Program-made: the position numbers and the translations under genes
The notes under the pieces: generated by a model
The model's input: the letters and a program-made list of their open reading frames with translations, nothing else
Database searches by the model: none
What the model was told of the DNA's origin: nothing
Assembly: GCA_964528035.1 (NCBI GenBank)
Contig: CAZGQY010000024.1
Span: forward strand, 1-32,328
Source: CAZGQY01 sp964528035
Lineage (GTDB): Bacteria; Pseudomonadota; Gammaproteobacteria; Methylococcales; UBA1147
Length of the DNA: 32,328 bases
Direction of reading: 5' to 3'
Shown: positions 24,610-32,328 of the stretch, one piece after another
Position numbering within the stretch: the stretch's first letter is position 1
Layout: each line of letters opens with the position of its first letter

Positions 24610-24855
24610 CTATTCAGCGACAGATGATCGTTTGGGTTTCTGTAACAGCCTTGTTGCAGCAGAGCATAAAAGGAGTAGCGCGTCTCTCAGCGGGCAATGG
24701 CTTGCCCCCACTGACTGAGTAGTGGATGCGTTTATTGCTACAATTTTATTTGGTGGTGTGAATAGTTGTCGAGACAGGGAGTGTTTATTAGCCTGTTCAA
24801 CCCACCATTGTCGAAATTTGCTGTAAAATCCATTTTTTGCCTCAATATCATAATT
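24610..24855 (-). pseudogene. C-terminal remnant of an unidentified mobile-element protein
   Basis: A minus-strand frame free of stops for 81 codons ends at a TAG (24612-24610), just inside the terminal repeat at 24582-24600. It encodes FYSKFRQWWVEQANKHSLSR, then LFTPPNKIVAINASTTQ and CPLRDALLLLCSAATRLLQK, and is closed upstream by a TAG at 24858-24856. It has no good start codon. The coherent sequence and its position against a repeat that recurs in the window suggest the 3' end of a transposase-like gene whose 5' part is lost. The family is not recognised, and a chance ORF is possible. Confidence 0.4.
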
Positions 24856-25023
24856 CTAGATGCCCTGTCAGTTTATCACTTACGTCTTCCTCTACAAATT
24901 TTCCAGATTCGTTGCTGTTATACTTGATTGAACAAAGGAATTGTCAGCATAATACCTAAAATATCCTGGATAGTTATAAGTCACCAGGAAACTGAGGGTT
25001 TTGGCGGATGAAGGAAGCTACTA
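24856..25023. other. Rest of the 439-bp spacer before the DUF748 gene
   Basis: No ORF or strong palindrome is seen. The second end of the decayed element is not found here. A Shine-Dalgarno-like GAAGGAAG (25009-25018 region) precedes the ATG at 25024 by a normal spacing and supports that start. Confidence 0.4.
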
Positions 25024-28000
25024 ATGGTAAGTCATAATGTATCTGGCTGGTTAAAGCGGTTGAAACGGCCTGCGCTAATAATCACAGTGTTGGTTTTGTT
25101 GTATGCCGTGACCGGATTCTGGATTGCTCCGTATATTATCAAATCGAAATTACCCGAATTACTTAAGGAGAATATCGGTAGGGAAGGCGCAATCGAAGAA
25201 GTTAACATCAATCCGTTTCTTTTTAAAGTCGATTTGAAAGGCTTGCAAATAAACAAAAAGAATGGGGATAAATTCATAGGTTTTGAGCAACTGTATATAG
25301 ACTTCGAGACAGAATCGATATTGAAACAAGCCATCACCTTCAGTGATATCAAATTGGTCGCTCCTTACGTTTCTGTCGATATCGAAAAGAACGGAAAATT
25401 TAATTTTGACGACCTGACTTCGGGTTCGGATACAGAAAGAGAAACTACGGATGAAGGCGATAGCGAACCGGTACGTTTGTGGATTTCAAAACTGGATATC
25501 CAAAACGGACAAGTTGCGTTTAGTGATTTTACGCATCCCACTCCTTTTATAACTGAAATATCACCCATAGATTTTCAGATTCAAAAATTTACGACTTATG
25601 TTGAAAAAGGCGCACAACATCAGTTTTCGACGGATTTTGCCAGTGGTGGATCTCTGGACTGGACTGGTTCTATCGGTCTTGTGCCTTTGCATTCTACTGG
25701 ACAAATAAAACTTTCAGGGTTTAAACCATTGCTGCTTTGGCAATATCTGCAGGATCAGGTTCAGTTTAAAATCAGTGACGGTGCCTTTGAATTTAATGCT
25801 GCGTATGAGTTTGCAATGCCAGGCGATGGCTTGCAATTGAAACTGTCAGATAGCAATTACACTCTGAAAAACTTTAAACTTTCAGCAAAAAATATGAGTG
25901 AGCCGGTTATCGATATTCCAGTATTTTCTATAAATGGCATCAATCTCGACGTAAAGAAAAAAGAATTCCTTATTGAATCGATCACTTCAGATGCGGCTCG
26001 AATACATATGTGGGTGAATCCAGATAAAGAAATGAATTTTAAATCTTTATTCGCTATGGGCGATTCTAAGGTAAATAATAATACAGAAGCTGAAACACCG
26101 GCCAAACAGCCTGAACAGGAAAAAATTAAGGAATCGAAACCTGATTCAGCAGACGCCACGCTCAATGCCAAAGTAGAACCGTCGGCTCAAGCATCCGATT
26201 CCGGATCAGATTGGCAAGTAAAAATCAGCGAATTAGCGCTGTCTAAATATAATATTCTTTTTGAGGATCGATCCCTGGCGACACCTGTAAAATTAAGATT
26301 TTCCCCATTTGGGGCCACATTGAAGGATATTTCCTCGGATTTGAAAGGTGCATTACCCTTGGTCATGGAGGCTGCAGTCAATGAAGGTGGCCATTTAAAA
26401 GTAAATGGTAAGCTCGGTTTAAAGCCGGTATCAACGGACGTAGATCTGGATCTCAAGCTCGATCTTACAGATTTTCAGCCGTATATTGATCCGGTAACCA
26501 AGCTCGAATTCGGTAAAGGGGTTGCATTGGTAAAAGGAAAAGTGGATTTCAAGCTGGACGAGCAGTCAAACCCGCAGTTGGCATTTAACGGTAATGCCAG
26601 TATCGAGGACTTTGTCGGTCAGGATAAGAGTAAAAAGGTTAAGCTATTTGATTGGCGGGCACTGAAATTTAATGGGATAGACTTTGATCTGAAGCCAATG
26701 AGTGTATCGATCAATGAGGTTGTCGCTGACAAAGCCTATGTTCGATTCATCATTCATCCTGATGGTACAACCAATATCTCTCGGGTATTTGCTTCCGGAA
26801 AACCCGATAACAAAAAACCTCCAGCAAAGAAGAAAAGTGCGTCGGCAAAGGAAGCGGATGCAGTTGTAAAGATAAAAACTGTTCGCGTCAAGAATGCATC
26901 TGCAATGTTTGCGGACAGGTCGTTGAAGCCTAAATTTTCTACAGGACTGACTCGTTTAAATGGAACTATTGTTGGAGTTTCTACCGAAAAGAAGGCACGT
27001 GCAACAAAGATTAAATTGAAGGGTAGAGCAGACAAGACCGCGCCAGTAGTTATAAATGGTCGTGTCAATCTACTTAATCCGCAAAGATTAACGGATATAG
27101 CATTTAATTTTAAAAATCTCAGCTTGACCAGTTTGACTCCATATTCAGGTAAATACGCGGGATATAAAATAGAAAAAGGGAAGATGTCTGTTGACCTGAA
27201 ATATAAAGTAGATAGGCAAAAGCTCGTTGCTGAGAACAAAATTGTGATTAATCAATTGACTTTGGGTGATGAGGTAGACAGTCCTGACGCAGTGTCTCTG
27301 CCTTTGTCATTGGCCATTGCGCTTTTGAAGGATGCTGACGGTGTTATCGATTTGGATTTGCCATTACGAGGGAGTTTAAAAGACCCCAAATTCAGTATTT
27401 GGGATACTGTCGGAGATGTGCTGGTCAATATGGTAACAAAGATTGTTACTGCGCCATTCGCAGCTTTGGGGAATCTAATCGGTGGTGGAGATGAGCTTGA
27501 TAAAGTAGAATTTGAAGCTGGTGTTCAGGAACTGGGAGATGGACAAAAACAACAATTAGGAAAAATCTCTGACGCATTAGCAGAGCGGCCAGCCCTGCGG
27601 CTTGAAATAGAGGGTGTGGCGACAGCATCGGATGCGCGCGTCGATGCCGAAAAACAGTTTCGGGATAAATTGTCCCTGGCGAGGAAAAAAGAGCTCTTCG
27701 AAGAACTGGATGGTGATAAAGAAGAATTGGCTAAAGCGGACTTTTCGATAAGCGAAGAACAATATTTACGACATCTTTTGTTGTCCTACCATCAAAAACT
27801 TGGAAGTGTGGAAGAAATGGAACTGGATTCTGAAATAATTACACAAGAACTGAATTCTTCCGAGACAATAGCCGAGGCGGAAAAGAAACTTTTCTCAGAA
27901 AAGCCGGTGGATATAAGCCAAATGCGCGCTCTTGCGCAATCACGCAGCCGTAATATTCGGGAGTTCCTTATCGGAAAAGGATTAAACCCTGATCGAATAT

Positions 28001-28077
28001 TTTTATTGGATGTTAATTCAACATCAGAAGCAAATGGAAAACTGTCCGTTTCGAAACTGACCTTGACGACTGATTAG
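25024..28077 (+). CDS. DUF748 (AsmA-like) envelope protein
   Basis: A 1017-aa protein with one N-terminal membrane anchor (about residues 15-38, PALIITVLVLLYAVTGFWIA) and a long periplasmic region of repeated beta-strand units, for example LYIDFETESILKQAITFSDI and YVRFIIHPDGTTNISRVF. The DUF748 signature is near 690-830: FNFKNLSLTSLTPYSGKYAG, then VSLPLSLAIALLKDADGVID and LPLRGSLKDPKFSIWD. Two low-complexity charged linkers (about 350-395 and 595-615) separate the repeats. The C-terminus (ALAERPALRLEIEGVA onward) is helical. AsmA-like and DUF748 proteins are related to bridge-like lipid transfer proteins and are linked to outer-membrane lipid homeostasis, but the function of this one is not known. 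A good ribosome binding site supports the start. Confidence 0.9.
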   Translation: MVSHNVSGWLKRLKRPALIITVLVLLYAVTGFWIAPYIIKSKLPELLKENIGREGAIEEVNINPFLFKVDLKGLQINKKNGDKFIGFEQLYIDFETESILKQAITFSDIKLVAPYVSVDIEKNGKFNFDDLTSGSDTERETTDEGDSEPVRLWISKLDIQNGQVAFSDFTHPTPFITEISPIDFQIQKFTTYVEKGAQHQFSTDFASGGSLDWTGSIGLVPLHSTGQIKLSGFKPLLLWQYLQDQVQFKISDGAFEFNAAYEFAMPGDGLQLKLSDSNYTLKNFKLSAKNMSEPVIDIPVFSINGINLDVKKKEFLIESITSDAARIHMWVNPDKEMNFKSLFAMGDSKVNNNTEAETPAKQPEQEKIKESKPDSADATLNAKVEPSAQASDSGSDWQVKISELALSKYNILFEDRSLATPVKLRFSPFGATLKDISSDLKGALPLVMEAAVNEGGHLKVNGKLGLKPVSTDVDLDLKLDLTDFQPYIDPVTKLEFGKGVALVKGKVDFKLDEQSNPQLAFNGNASIEDFVGQDKSKKVKLFDWRALKFNGIDFDLKPMSVSINEVVADKAYVRFIIHPDGTTNISRVFASGKPDNKKPPAKKKSASAKEADAVVKIKTVRVKNASAMFADRSLKPKFSTGLTRLNGTIVGVSTEKKARATKIKLKGRADKTAPVVINGRVNLLNPQRLTDIAFNFKNLSLTSLTPYSGKYAGYKIEKGKMSVDLKYKVDRQKLVAENKIVINQLTLGDEVDSPDAVSLPLSLAIALLKDADGVIDLDLPLRGSLKDPKFSIWDTVGDVLVNMVTKIVTAPFAALGNLIGGGDELDKVEFEAGVQELGDGQKQQLGKISDALAERPALRLEIEGVATASDARVDAEKQFRDKLSLARKKELFEELDGDKEELAKADFSISEEQYLRHLLLSYHQKLGSVEEMELDSEIITQELNSSETIAEAEKKLFSEKPVDISQMRALAQSRSRNIREFLIGKGLNPDRIFLLDVNSTSEANGKLSVSKLTLTTD

Positions 28078-28097
28078 GGGAAAAGCTGTGGTCGATA

Positions 28098-28120
28098 TCA
28101 TAGTGATGTGATCGCTATGA
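28098..28120 (+). other. 10-bp hairpin between the DUF748 and HIT genes
   Basis: TCATAGTGAT (28098-28107) and ATCGCTATGA (28111-28120) form a 10-bp stem with one G-U wobble and a 3-base loop, in the 63-bp spacer. No U tract follows, so it is not a classical terminator. It may be an operator or an RNA structure that uncouples the two genes. Confidence 0.4.
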
Positions 28121-28140
28121 CCTGTTAATGTAGACTCACA

Positions 28141-28551
28141 ATGGCCGACATTCACCCGCAGTTATTAAACGATAGCCTGGTCATTGGTCGTTTTAAGCTT
28201 TGCTATCTGTTGCTCGTCAATGATGCGAATTATCCTTGGTTTATCCTGGTGCCAGACAGACCGGAAATTCAGGAAATTTACCAGTTATCCAAGCTGGACC
28301 AGGATCAATTAATCCAAGAATCATGCGATCTGGCTGAAAAATTAATGCAAATATTTGCAGGCGATAAACTCAATATAGCTGCACTTGGCAATCAGGTTCC
28401 GCAATTACACATTCACCATGTTGTACGTTACAAGACCGACTTGGCCTGGCCCGCACCCGTCTGGGGCAAGGTGCCAGTGCGAGCATACAATGACAAAGAA
28501 CTGGCAAATATAATCAGCAAACTTAAGCAGGCCAATCTAGTAGACAAATAA
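28141..28551 (+). CDS. HIT-domain nucleotide-binding protein
   Basis: A 136-aa histidine-triad family protein. The N-terminus HPQLLNDSLVIGRFKLCYLL and the strand YPWFILVPDR are typical of bacterial HIT proteins. The active-site stretch is NQVPQLHIHHVVRYKTD (84-100). In this subfamily the first triad position is Gln (Q88), followed by H90 and H92; the catalytic H92 is present. WPAPVWG (103-109) is a conserved subfamily tail. HIT proteins hydrolyse or transfer nucleotides (AMP-lysine, ApnA or adenylylated substrates), but the physiological substrate is unknown. It is 11 bp upstream of the transporter gene and probably cotranscribed with it. Confidence 0.92.
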   Translation: MADIHPQLLNDSLVIGRFKLCYLLLVNDANYPWFILVPDRPEIQEIYQLSKLDQDQLIQESCDLAEKLMQIFAGDKLNIAALGNQVPQLHIHHVVRYKTDLAWPAPVWGKVPVRAYNDKELANIISKLKQANLVDK

Positions 28552-28562
28552 TCGTATTATTC

Positions 28563-30188
28563 ATGTTAACTAAAATAAACCAATGGCTGGATAGTAACCT
28601 TTACGAACTGGGTCGCGAGTTACGCTGGTCTTATTTGCCACCATTAATGGTATACATGGCGGCCGGAATTTCTGGACTGACAGCGATAGTCGGAACATTT
28701 TTTGTCAAAGACTATCTCGGGCTTTCAGCCGAATTTTTAGTTGCTCTGGGTTTTTGGGCCAATATTCCATGGGCATTAAAAATGCCGATCGGCCACTTGG
28801 TCGATCTGATCTGGCGCTGGAAAAGTTTCCTGGTCTATCTGGGTGCGAGCCTCATTGCGGTGAGTTTGATAATTATGGTCGGCTTGTTAGCCCACCGCGA
28901 AGTCATGACAGGTGTCATGTCGGCTGGTGCCTGGTTCGTACTCAGCACCTTGTTAGCTCCAGTGGGTTACGTGATTCAGGATGCTGTCGCCGATGCCATG
29001 ACGGTTGAAGCAGTGCCACATTTTGAAGAAAATGGCGATGCTATAAATGCAGAAAAGCTAAAACTGATGCATACCACCATGCAGACCCTGGGTCGAGTTG
29101 CCATTATAGGTGGTTCGGTACTGGTCGCTGGAGTGAATCTATTCCTGTTTCGTGATATAGACAATCTGCCTGAATTGGCAAAGGTGCAGATATATAGTGA
29201 TATTTATACCATGGCACTGATTATTCCGTTGATTTCAGTAGTCGGGGTTTTTTTGGCGCGGATCATCAAACACAAAAACTTGCATCGCATGCTGGCGAAG
29301 GGTGTCAGCCGTGAAGAAATCGATAGGCACCTGCATGAAAATATTGAGAAAGTCAGTCCTAACTGGTGGATTCTTGGAGGCAGCCTGGTTTTTATTGCAT
29401 TTACCCTGACGATGGGATTCAGTGATTACATCTATAACCAGGAAGTCATTTTTTTGGGATCCATGGCAATTGTTATTTTCCTCATTGTAAAGTTAACACG
29501 GGAACTTGACGAGAATGCGCGCCGGACTCTGGTGGGTACGGCGATTATTATATTTGTATTTCGAGCTATACCAACCCCGGGACCGGGAATGACCTGGTGG
29601 ATGATCGACGATCTCAAGTTTGACCAGCTTTTTTTCTCGATTCTGTCGTTGATGGGAAGTGTACTGACACTGGGTGGTATGTTTGTTTTTCGACGATTTA
29701 TGGCTGAACATTCGATAGCTTATGTCATCGTCGCATTGACAGTAGCCGGAACTCTGTTAGCTTTACCCTTTCTAGGCATGTTTTATGGCATGCATGAATG
29801 GACTGCAATGGTTACTGGAGGAATTGTTGATGCACAGTTTATTGCGTTGGTAAATACCGCGCTTGAATCACCTTTAGGACAGATCGCGATGATTCCAATG
29901 CTCGCCTGGATAGCAAATTCAGCGCCAGCTAATCTGAAAGCAACCTTTTTCGCCGTGATGGCATCTTTTACCAATCTGGCTTTGTCCTTATCGCAACTGG
30001 GCACCAAATATTTAAATCAGATTTATACCGTGACGCGCGAGGTACGTGACGTCAATAGCAACCAGCTTCAGGTGGCTGCAGATTATAGCCAGTTGGGAGA
30101 ATTAATTATTGTGTCCATAGCGCTTGGTCTGTTTTTGCCATTAGTGGCAATATTCGTGGTTCGTAAGGTCGGACTGTCATGGGCTTAG
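28563..30188 (+). CDS. MFS-like transporter, possibly folate-biopterin (BT1) family
   Basis: A 541-aa polytopic membrane protein with about twelve hydrophobic segments, beginning near residue 25 (YLPPLMVYMAAGISGLTAIV) and ending near 530. Segments such as FFVKDYLGLSAEFLVALGFW followed by ANIPWALKMPIGHLVDLIWR, and GYVIQDAVADAMTVEAV, recall the BT1/folate-biopterin transporter group of the major facilitator superfamily. In that group K-P-x-x-G and D-A-x-x-D motifs follow early helices. A cytoplasmic loop (about 230-265) is rich in Lys, His and Glu. The substrate cannot be deduced. It is 11 bp after the HIT gene and convergent with the GH15 gene. Confidence 0.7.
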   Translation: MLTKINQWLDSNLYELGRELRWSYLPPLMVYMAAGISGLTAIVGTFFVKDYLGLSAEFLVALGFWANIPWALKMPIGHLVDLIWRWKSFLVYLGASLIAVSLIIMVGLLAHREVMTGVMSAGAWFVLSTLLAPVGYVIQDAVADAMTVEAVPHFEENGDAINAEKLKLMHTTMQTLGRVAIIGGSVLVAGVNLFLFRDIDNLPELAKVQIYSDIYTMALIIPLISVVGVFLARIIKHKNLHRMLAKGVSREEIDRHLHENIEKVSPNWWILGGSLVFIAFTLTMGFSDYIYNQEVIFLGSMAIVIFLIVKLTRELDENARRTLVGTAIIIFVFRAIPTPGPGMTWWMIDDLKFDQLFFSILSLMGSVLTLGGMFVFRRFMAEHSIAYVIVALTVAGTLLALPFLGMFYGMHEWTAMVTGGIVDAQFIALVNTALESPLGQIAMIPMLAWIANSAPANLKATFFAVMASFTNLALSLSQLGTKYLNQIYTVTREVRDVNSNQLQVAADYSQLGELIIVSIALGLFLPLVAIFVVRKVGLSWA

Positions 30189-30288
30189 ATTTAGCATGAA
30201 CTGGTCTGGCTAAGGTGAAGACAATAGCCGATGGAGTTTAGATCAGTATTCAGACTGCAGTCGTAACATTGGACATCAGATCAGTTGT

Positions 30289-32094
30289 TTATTTAATACC
30301 CGTAGCTTTATTCAGCGTCACCGCCGCATTAATTAAGCCCAAATGACTAAAAGCCTGAGGAAAATTACCTAGTGCCACGTTGCCTTCTAACTGTGTTTGT
30401 TCGGCATATAATCCAAGGTGACTTGATCGATCCAGCATTTCGTTGAATATTTCTTCTGCTTCTTTAAATTTTCCCTGCATTGCCAGGGCCTCAACGAGCC
30501 AAAATGTACATATATTGAAAGTACCTTCTTCGCCATCCAGGCCGTCATCGTTGAGATAGCGGAATACCATGTTGTTTTGGGTCAATTGGTTTACAGTTTC
30601 AGTCGCGGTATTGATCATTAGTGGGTGATTGGCCGGTAGAAAACTGAGGGTAATTGCAAGCAGGTTACTTGCATCCGCGACTTTATTATCCTGGCTTTGG
30701 GTTAGATATTGTTTATCAGGATCAATACATTCTTCGAGTATAAATTTGAAAATACGATTTCGTTCTTGTTTCCAACGATTGAAATTACCACGGAAATTAT
30801 AATCCTTGCCAATCCGAAGTGCGCGGTCCAATCCGATCCAGCACATTAGTTTAGAATACGTGAAATGTTGTTTTTCACCGCGGACTTCCCAAATTCCTTC
30901 GTCCTTCTGTTGCCATTCTATGCAAATTCGTTCCGCCAGCTCTTCGACATATTCCCAAATCTCATTGGATGGTGGATGACCGTAGATACAATAGATAAAC
31001 AAACAATCGATAATCTCTCCGTAGACATCGAGTTGCACTTGGTCGCATGCGGCATTACCAATACGTACCGGGCTTGAATTCATGTATCCTTCAAGATTTA
31101 CCAGCTCTATCTCTTCAGTTCTGTCTATTTCGCCGATACTGTACAGTATCGGCAGTGGTCGCTGTTTATCAGGCTTGATGCTAATGACCCATTCCACATA
31201 GGCTTTTGCTTCATCAACAAAACCAAGTGGTAACAGTGCGTTGAGAATCAGCGCCGAGTCTCTTAACCAACTAAACCGATAGTCCCAGTTACGACCGCCA
31301 CCAAGACTTTCTGGTAATGAAGTGGTGGGTGCGGCAAGAATTGCACCTGAAGGCTGATAAGTCAATAACTTCAACGTCAGGGCAGAACGTTCAACCATAC
31401 GGCGCCAGCGCCCTTTGTATAAACACTGGTGTAGCCAGGTTTCCCAATAACGTCGAGTATTGAATAATTGCTGATCACTCCAGTACTCTAATTCCGAATG
31501 AAGCAGATTAGTGTTATAACAGAGTACGATACGCGCACTGTCACCGTGACTAAGGATTATTTCTCCTTTTTGTGTGGTTTCATCCCATTTAATGGGGTGA
31601 GTGGATGCCAGAGAAATATTATGATTAATTACTTTAGCGCCGTGCTGGTTCAACTCCAGCTTGCATGACTCACCATATTCGGGGCGTGGGTCAAAAAGAA
31701 GATGAACACGTACATTAACCCCTTTTTTACATTCGATGTGTCGACAAATTGTTGCTTCTTCCGGGCTGATCCTCGCGGAATGCTCAGATGCTATAGGCAT
31801 GTAATCAACGATTTCTATGGTTCCATCAGGGCCCACCATAGTATTCGATAATATATTTGTGTCCGTCAGATAGGTTAGATGGGATGTTGTGTAGTCTTTT
31901 ATATAAACGGTGAATCTACCACCCTTATCGGCATCCAGAATAGACGCAAATACACTAGAGGAATCAAAAAACGGTAAGCAGCACCAGTCGATGCTTCCTC
32001 TTGGGCTGATTAATGCGATGCTGTGCAAATCACCAATCATGCCATAGTCATTGATGGGAATGTACTTGCTGGTATTTAAGTTTTGAGAATTCAT
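30289..32094 (-). CDS. Glycoside hydrolase family 15 (glucoamylase/trehalase-type)
   Basis: A 601-aa GH15 enzyme of normal length with no signal peptide, so probably cytoplasmic. The N-terminal beta-sandwich starts YGMIGDLHSIALISPRGSID, typical of bacterial GH15. The (alpha/alpha)6 barrel follows. RNWDYRFSWLRDSALILNAL (268-287) holds the conserved sugar-binding residues. LYAEQ near 562-566, followed by GNFPQAFSHLGLINAA, supplies the second catalytic-region Glu. Bacterial members of this type cleave alpha-glucans from the non-reducing end or hydrolyse trehalose, and the sequence alone does not separate these. The gene stands alone, convergent with the transporter gene. The ribosome binding site is weak. 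Confidence 0.92.
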   Translation of the reverse strand: MNSQNLNTSKYIPINDYGMIGDLHSIALISPRGSIDWCCLPFFDSSSVFASILDADKGGRFTVYIKDYTTSHLTYLTDTNILSNTMVGPDGTIEIVDYMPIASEHSARISPEEATICRHIECKKGVNVRVHLLFDPRPEYGESCKLELNQHGAKVINHNISLASTHPIKWDETTQKGEIILSHGDSARIVLCYNTNLLHSELEYWSDQQLFNTRRYWETWLHQCLYKGRWRRMVERSALTLKLLTYQPSGAILAAPTTSLPESLGGGRNWDYRFSWLRDSALILNALLPLGFVDEAKAYVEWVISIKPDKQRPLPILYSIGEIDRTEEIELVNLEGYMNSSPVRIGNAACDQVQLDVYGEIIDCLFIYCIYGHPPSNEIWEYVEELAERICIEWQQKDEGIWEVRGEKQHFTYSKLMCWIGLDRALRIGKDYNFRGNFNRWKQERNRIFKFILEECIDPDKQYLTQSQDNKVADASNLLAITLSFLPANHPLMINTATETVNQLTQNNMVFRYLNDDGLDGEEGTFNICTFWLVEALAMQGKFKEAEEIFNEMLDRSSHLGLYAEQTQLEGNVALGNFPQAFSHLGLINAAVTLNKATGIK

Positions 32095-32278
32095 CCTTAG
32101 GGCTCTTGAACCGAATTCCTAAAGTCTAGCGAATGATTGTGTAAAAGTCAGCGTTTTAACAAGTGTAAGGCTTTTTATTAATTCAAAATTAAGAATACTG
32201 TTTATTTACTTTGTTCATTTCGATAAAAAAGACTATTACTATGTTCTAATTATGTGCAACCACTTCTATACTTAATAC

Positions 32279-32308
32279 TAGTACTCCGTCACACTTGTAT
32301 TGACGATT
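32279..32308 (+). repeat. Terminal repeat of a mobile element, copy 2, at the window edge
   Basis: TAGTACTCCGTCACACTTG (32279-32297) and about ten further bases match the repeat at 24582-24600 in the same orientation. The flanking sequence is AT-rich and the window ends 20 bases later, so this is probably the left end of an element that continues to the right. Confidence 0.5.
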
Positions 32309-32328
32309 ATTTAAAGTAATATATTAAG

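Noticed and set aside
26754..27239. 161-codon minus-strand ORF inside the DUF748 gene
   Set aside because: It is antisense to a clear coding frame with no ribosome binding site or recognised motif.
30200..30235. GGCTA/TAGCC pair between the convergent transporter and GH15 genes as a bidirectional terminator
   Set aside because: The stem is only 5 bp with a 12-base loop and no U tract, so it is too weak to call.

Overview
The window reads as chromosomal DNA of a gammaproteobacterium, probably free-living or marine. This rests on recognised families: recC-recB-recD, a YceH/UPF0502 protein, the EF-P beta-lysylation set (efp, epmA, epmB), a GlrK/QseG/GlrR-type two-component operon, a FimX-like degenerate GGDEF-EAL protein and a DUF748/AsmA-like giant protein. 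By eye the base composition is mildly AT-rich. The genus cannot be named from sequence alone.

Layout. (1) Positions 1-1623 look like the distal end of an integron gene-cassette array. There are three attC-like imperfect palindromes (107-234, about 578-630, 1552-1623). They punctuate small same-strand genes: the 3' end of one ORF, a 103-codon unknown ORF, and a GC-rich DUF433/DUF5615 toxin-antitoxin pair. The toxin gene is split by a 242-bp AT-rich miniature element with perfect 13-bp terminal inverted repeats and a TTAC target duplication. No integrase is in the window; given attC orientation it would lie to the left. (2) 1714-10396, minus strand: recC-recB-recD with ATGA overlaps. (3) 10548-13821, plus strand: yceH-like, secreted CAP protein, slyD-like and mtaB, followed by an apparent 5' remnant of a CysZ/EI24-type gene on the minus strand. 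(4) 14019-17473, minus strand: sensor kinase, lipoprotein and sigma-54 response regulator (GlrK-QseG-GlrR type). (5) 17643-19499: a 162-bp near-perfect palindrome, then epmA and efp on the minus strand, with epmB divergent. (6) 21115-24584: an unknown 562-aa protein followed by a catalytically dead FimX-like protein, probably a c-di-GMP receptor module. (7) 24582-24855: a decayed mobile-element end whose terminal repeat recurs at the right edge of the window. (8) 25024-30188: DUF748 protein, HIT protein and an MFS/BT1-like transporter. (9) 30289-32094, minus strand: a GH15 glucoamylase/trehalase-type enzyme.

How the genes fit together. RecBCD repairs double-strand breaks. EpmA and EpmB build the beta-lysine modification on Lys34 of EF-P. 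The GlrKR-type operon links envelope signals to sigma-54 transcription. The FimX-like pair probably reads c-di-GMP for motility or pili. The most unusual material is the left-edge cassette array and the miniature element that broke its toxin. No tRNA, rRNA or CRISPR array was seen.
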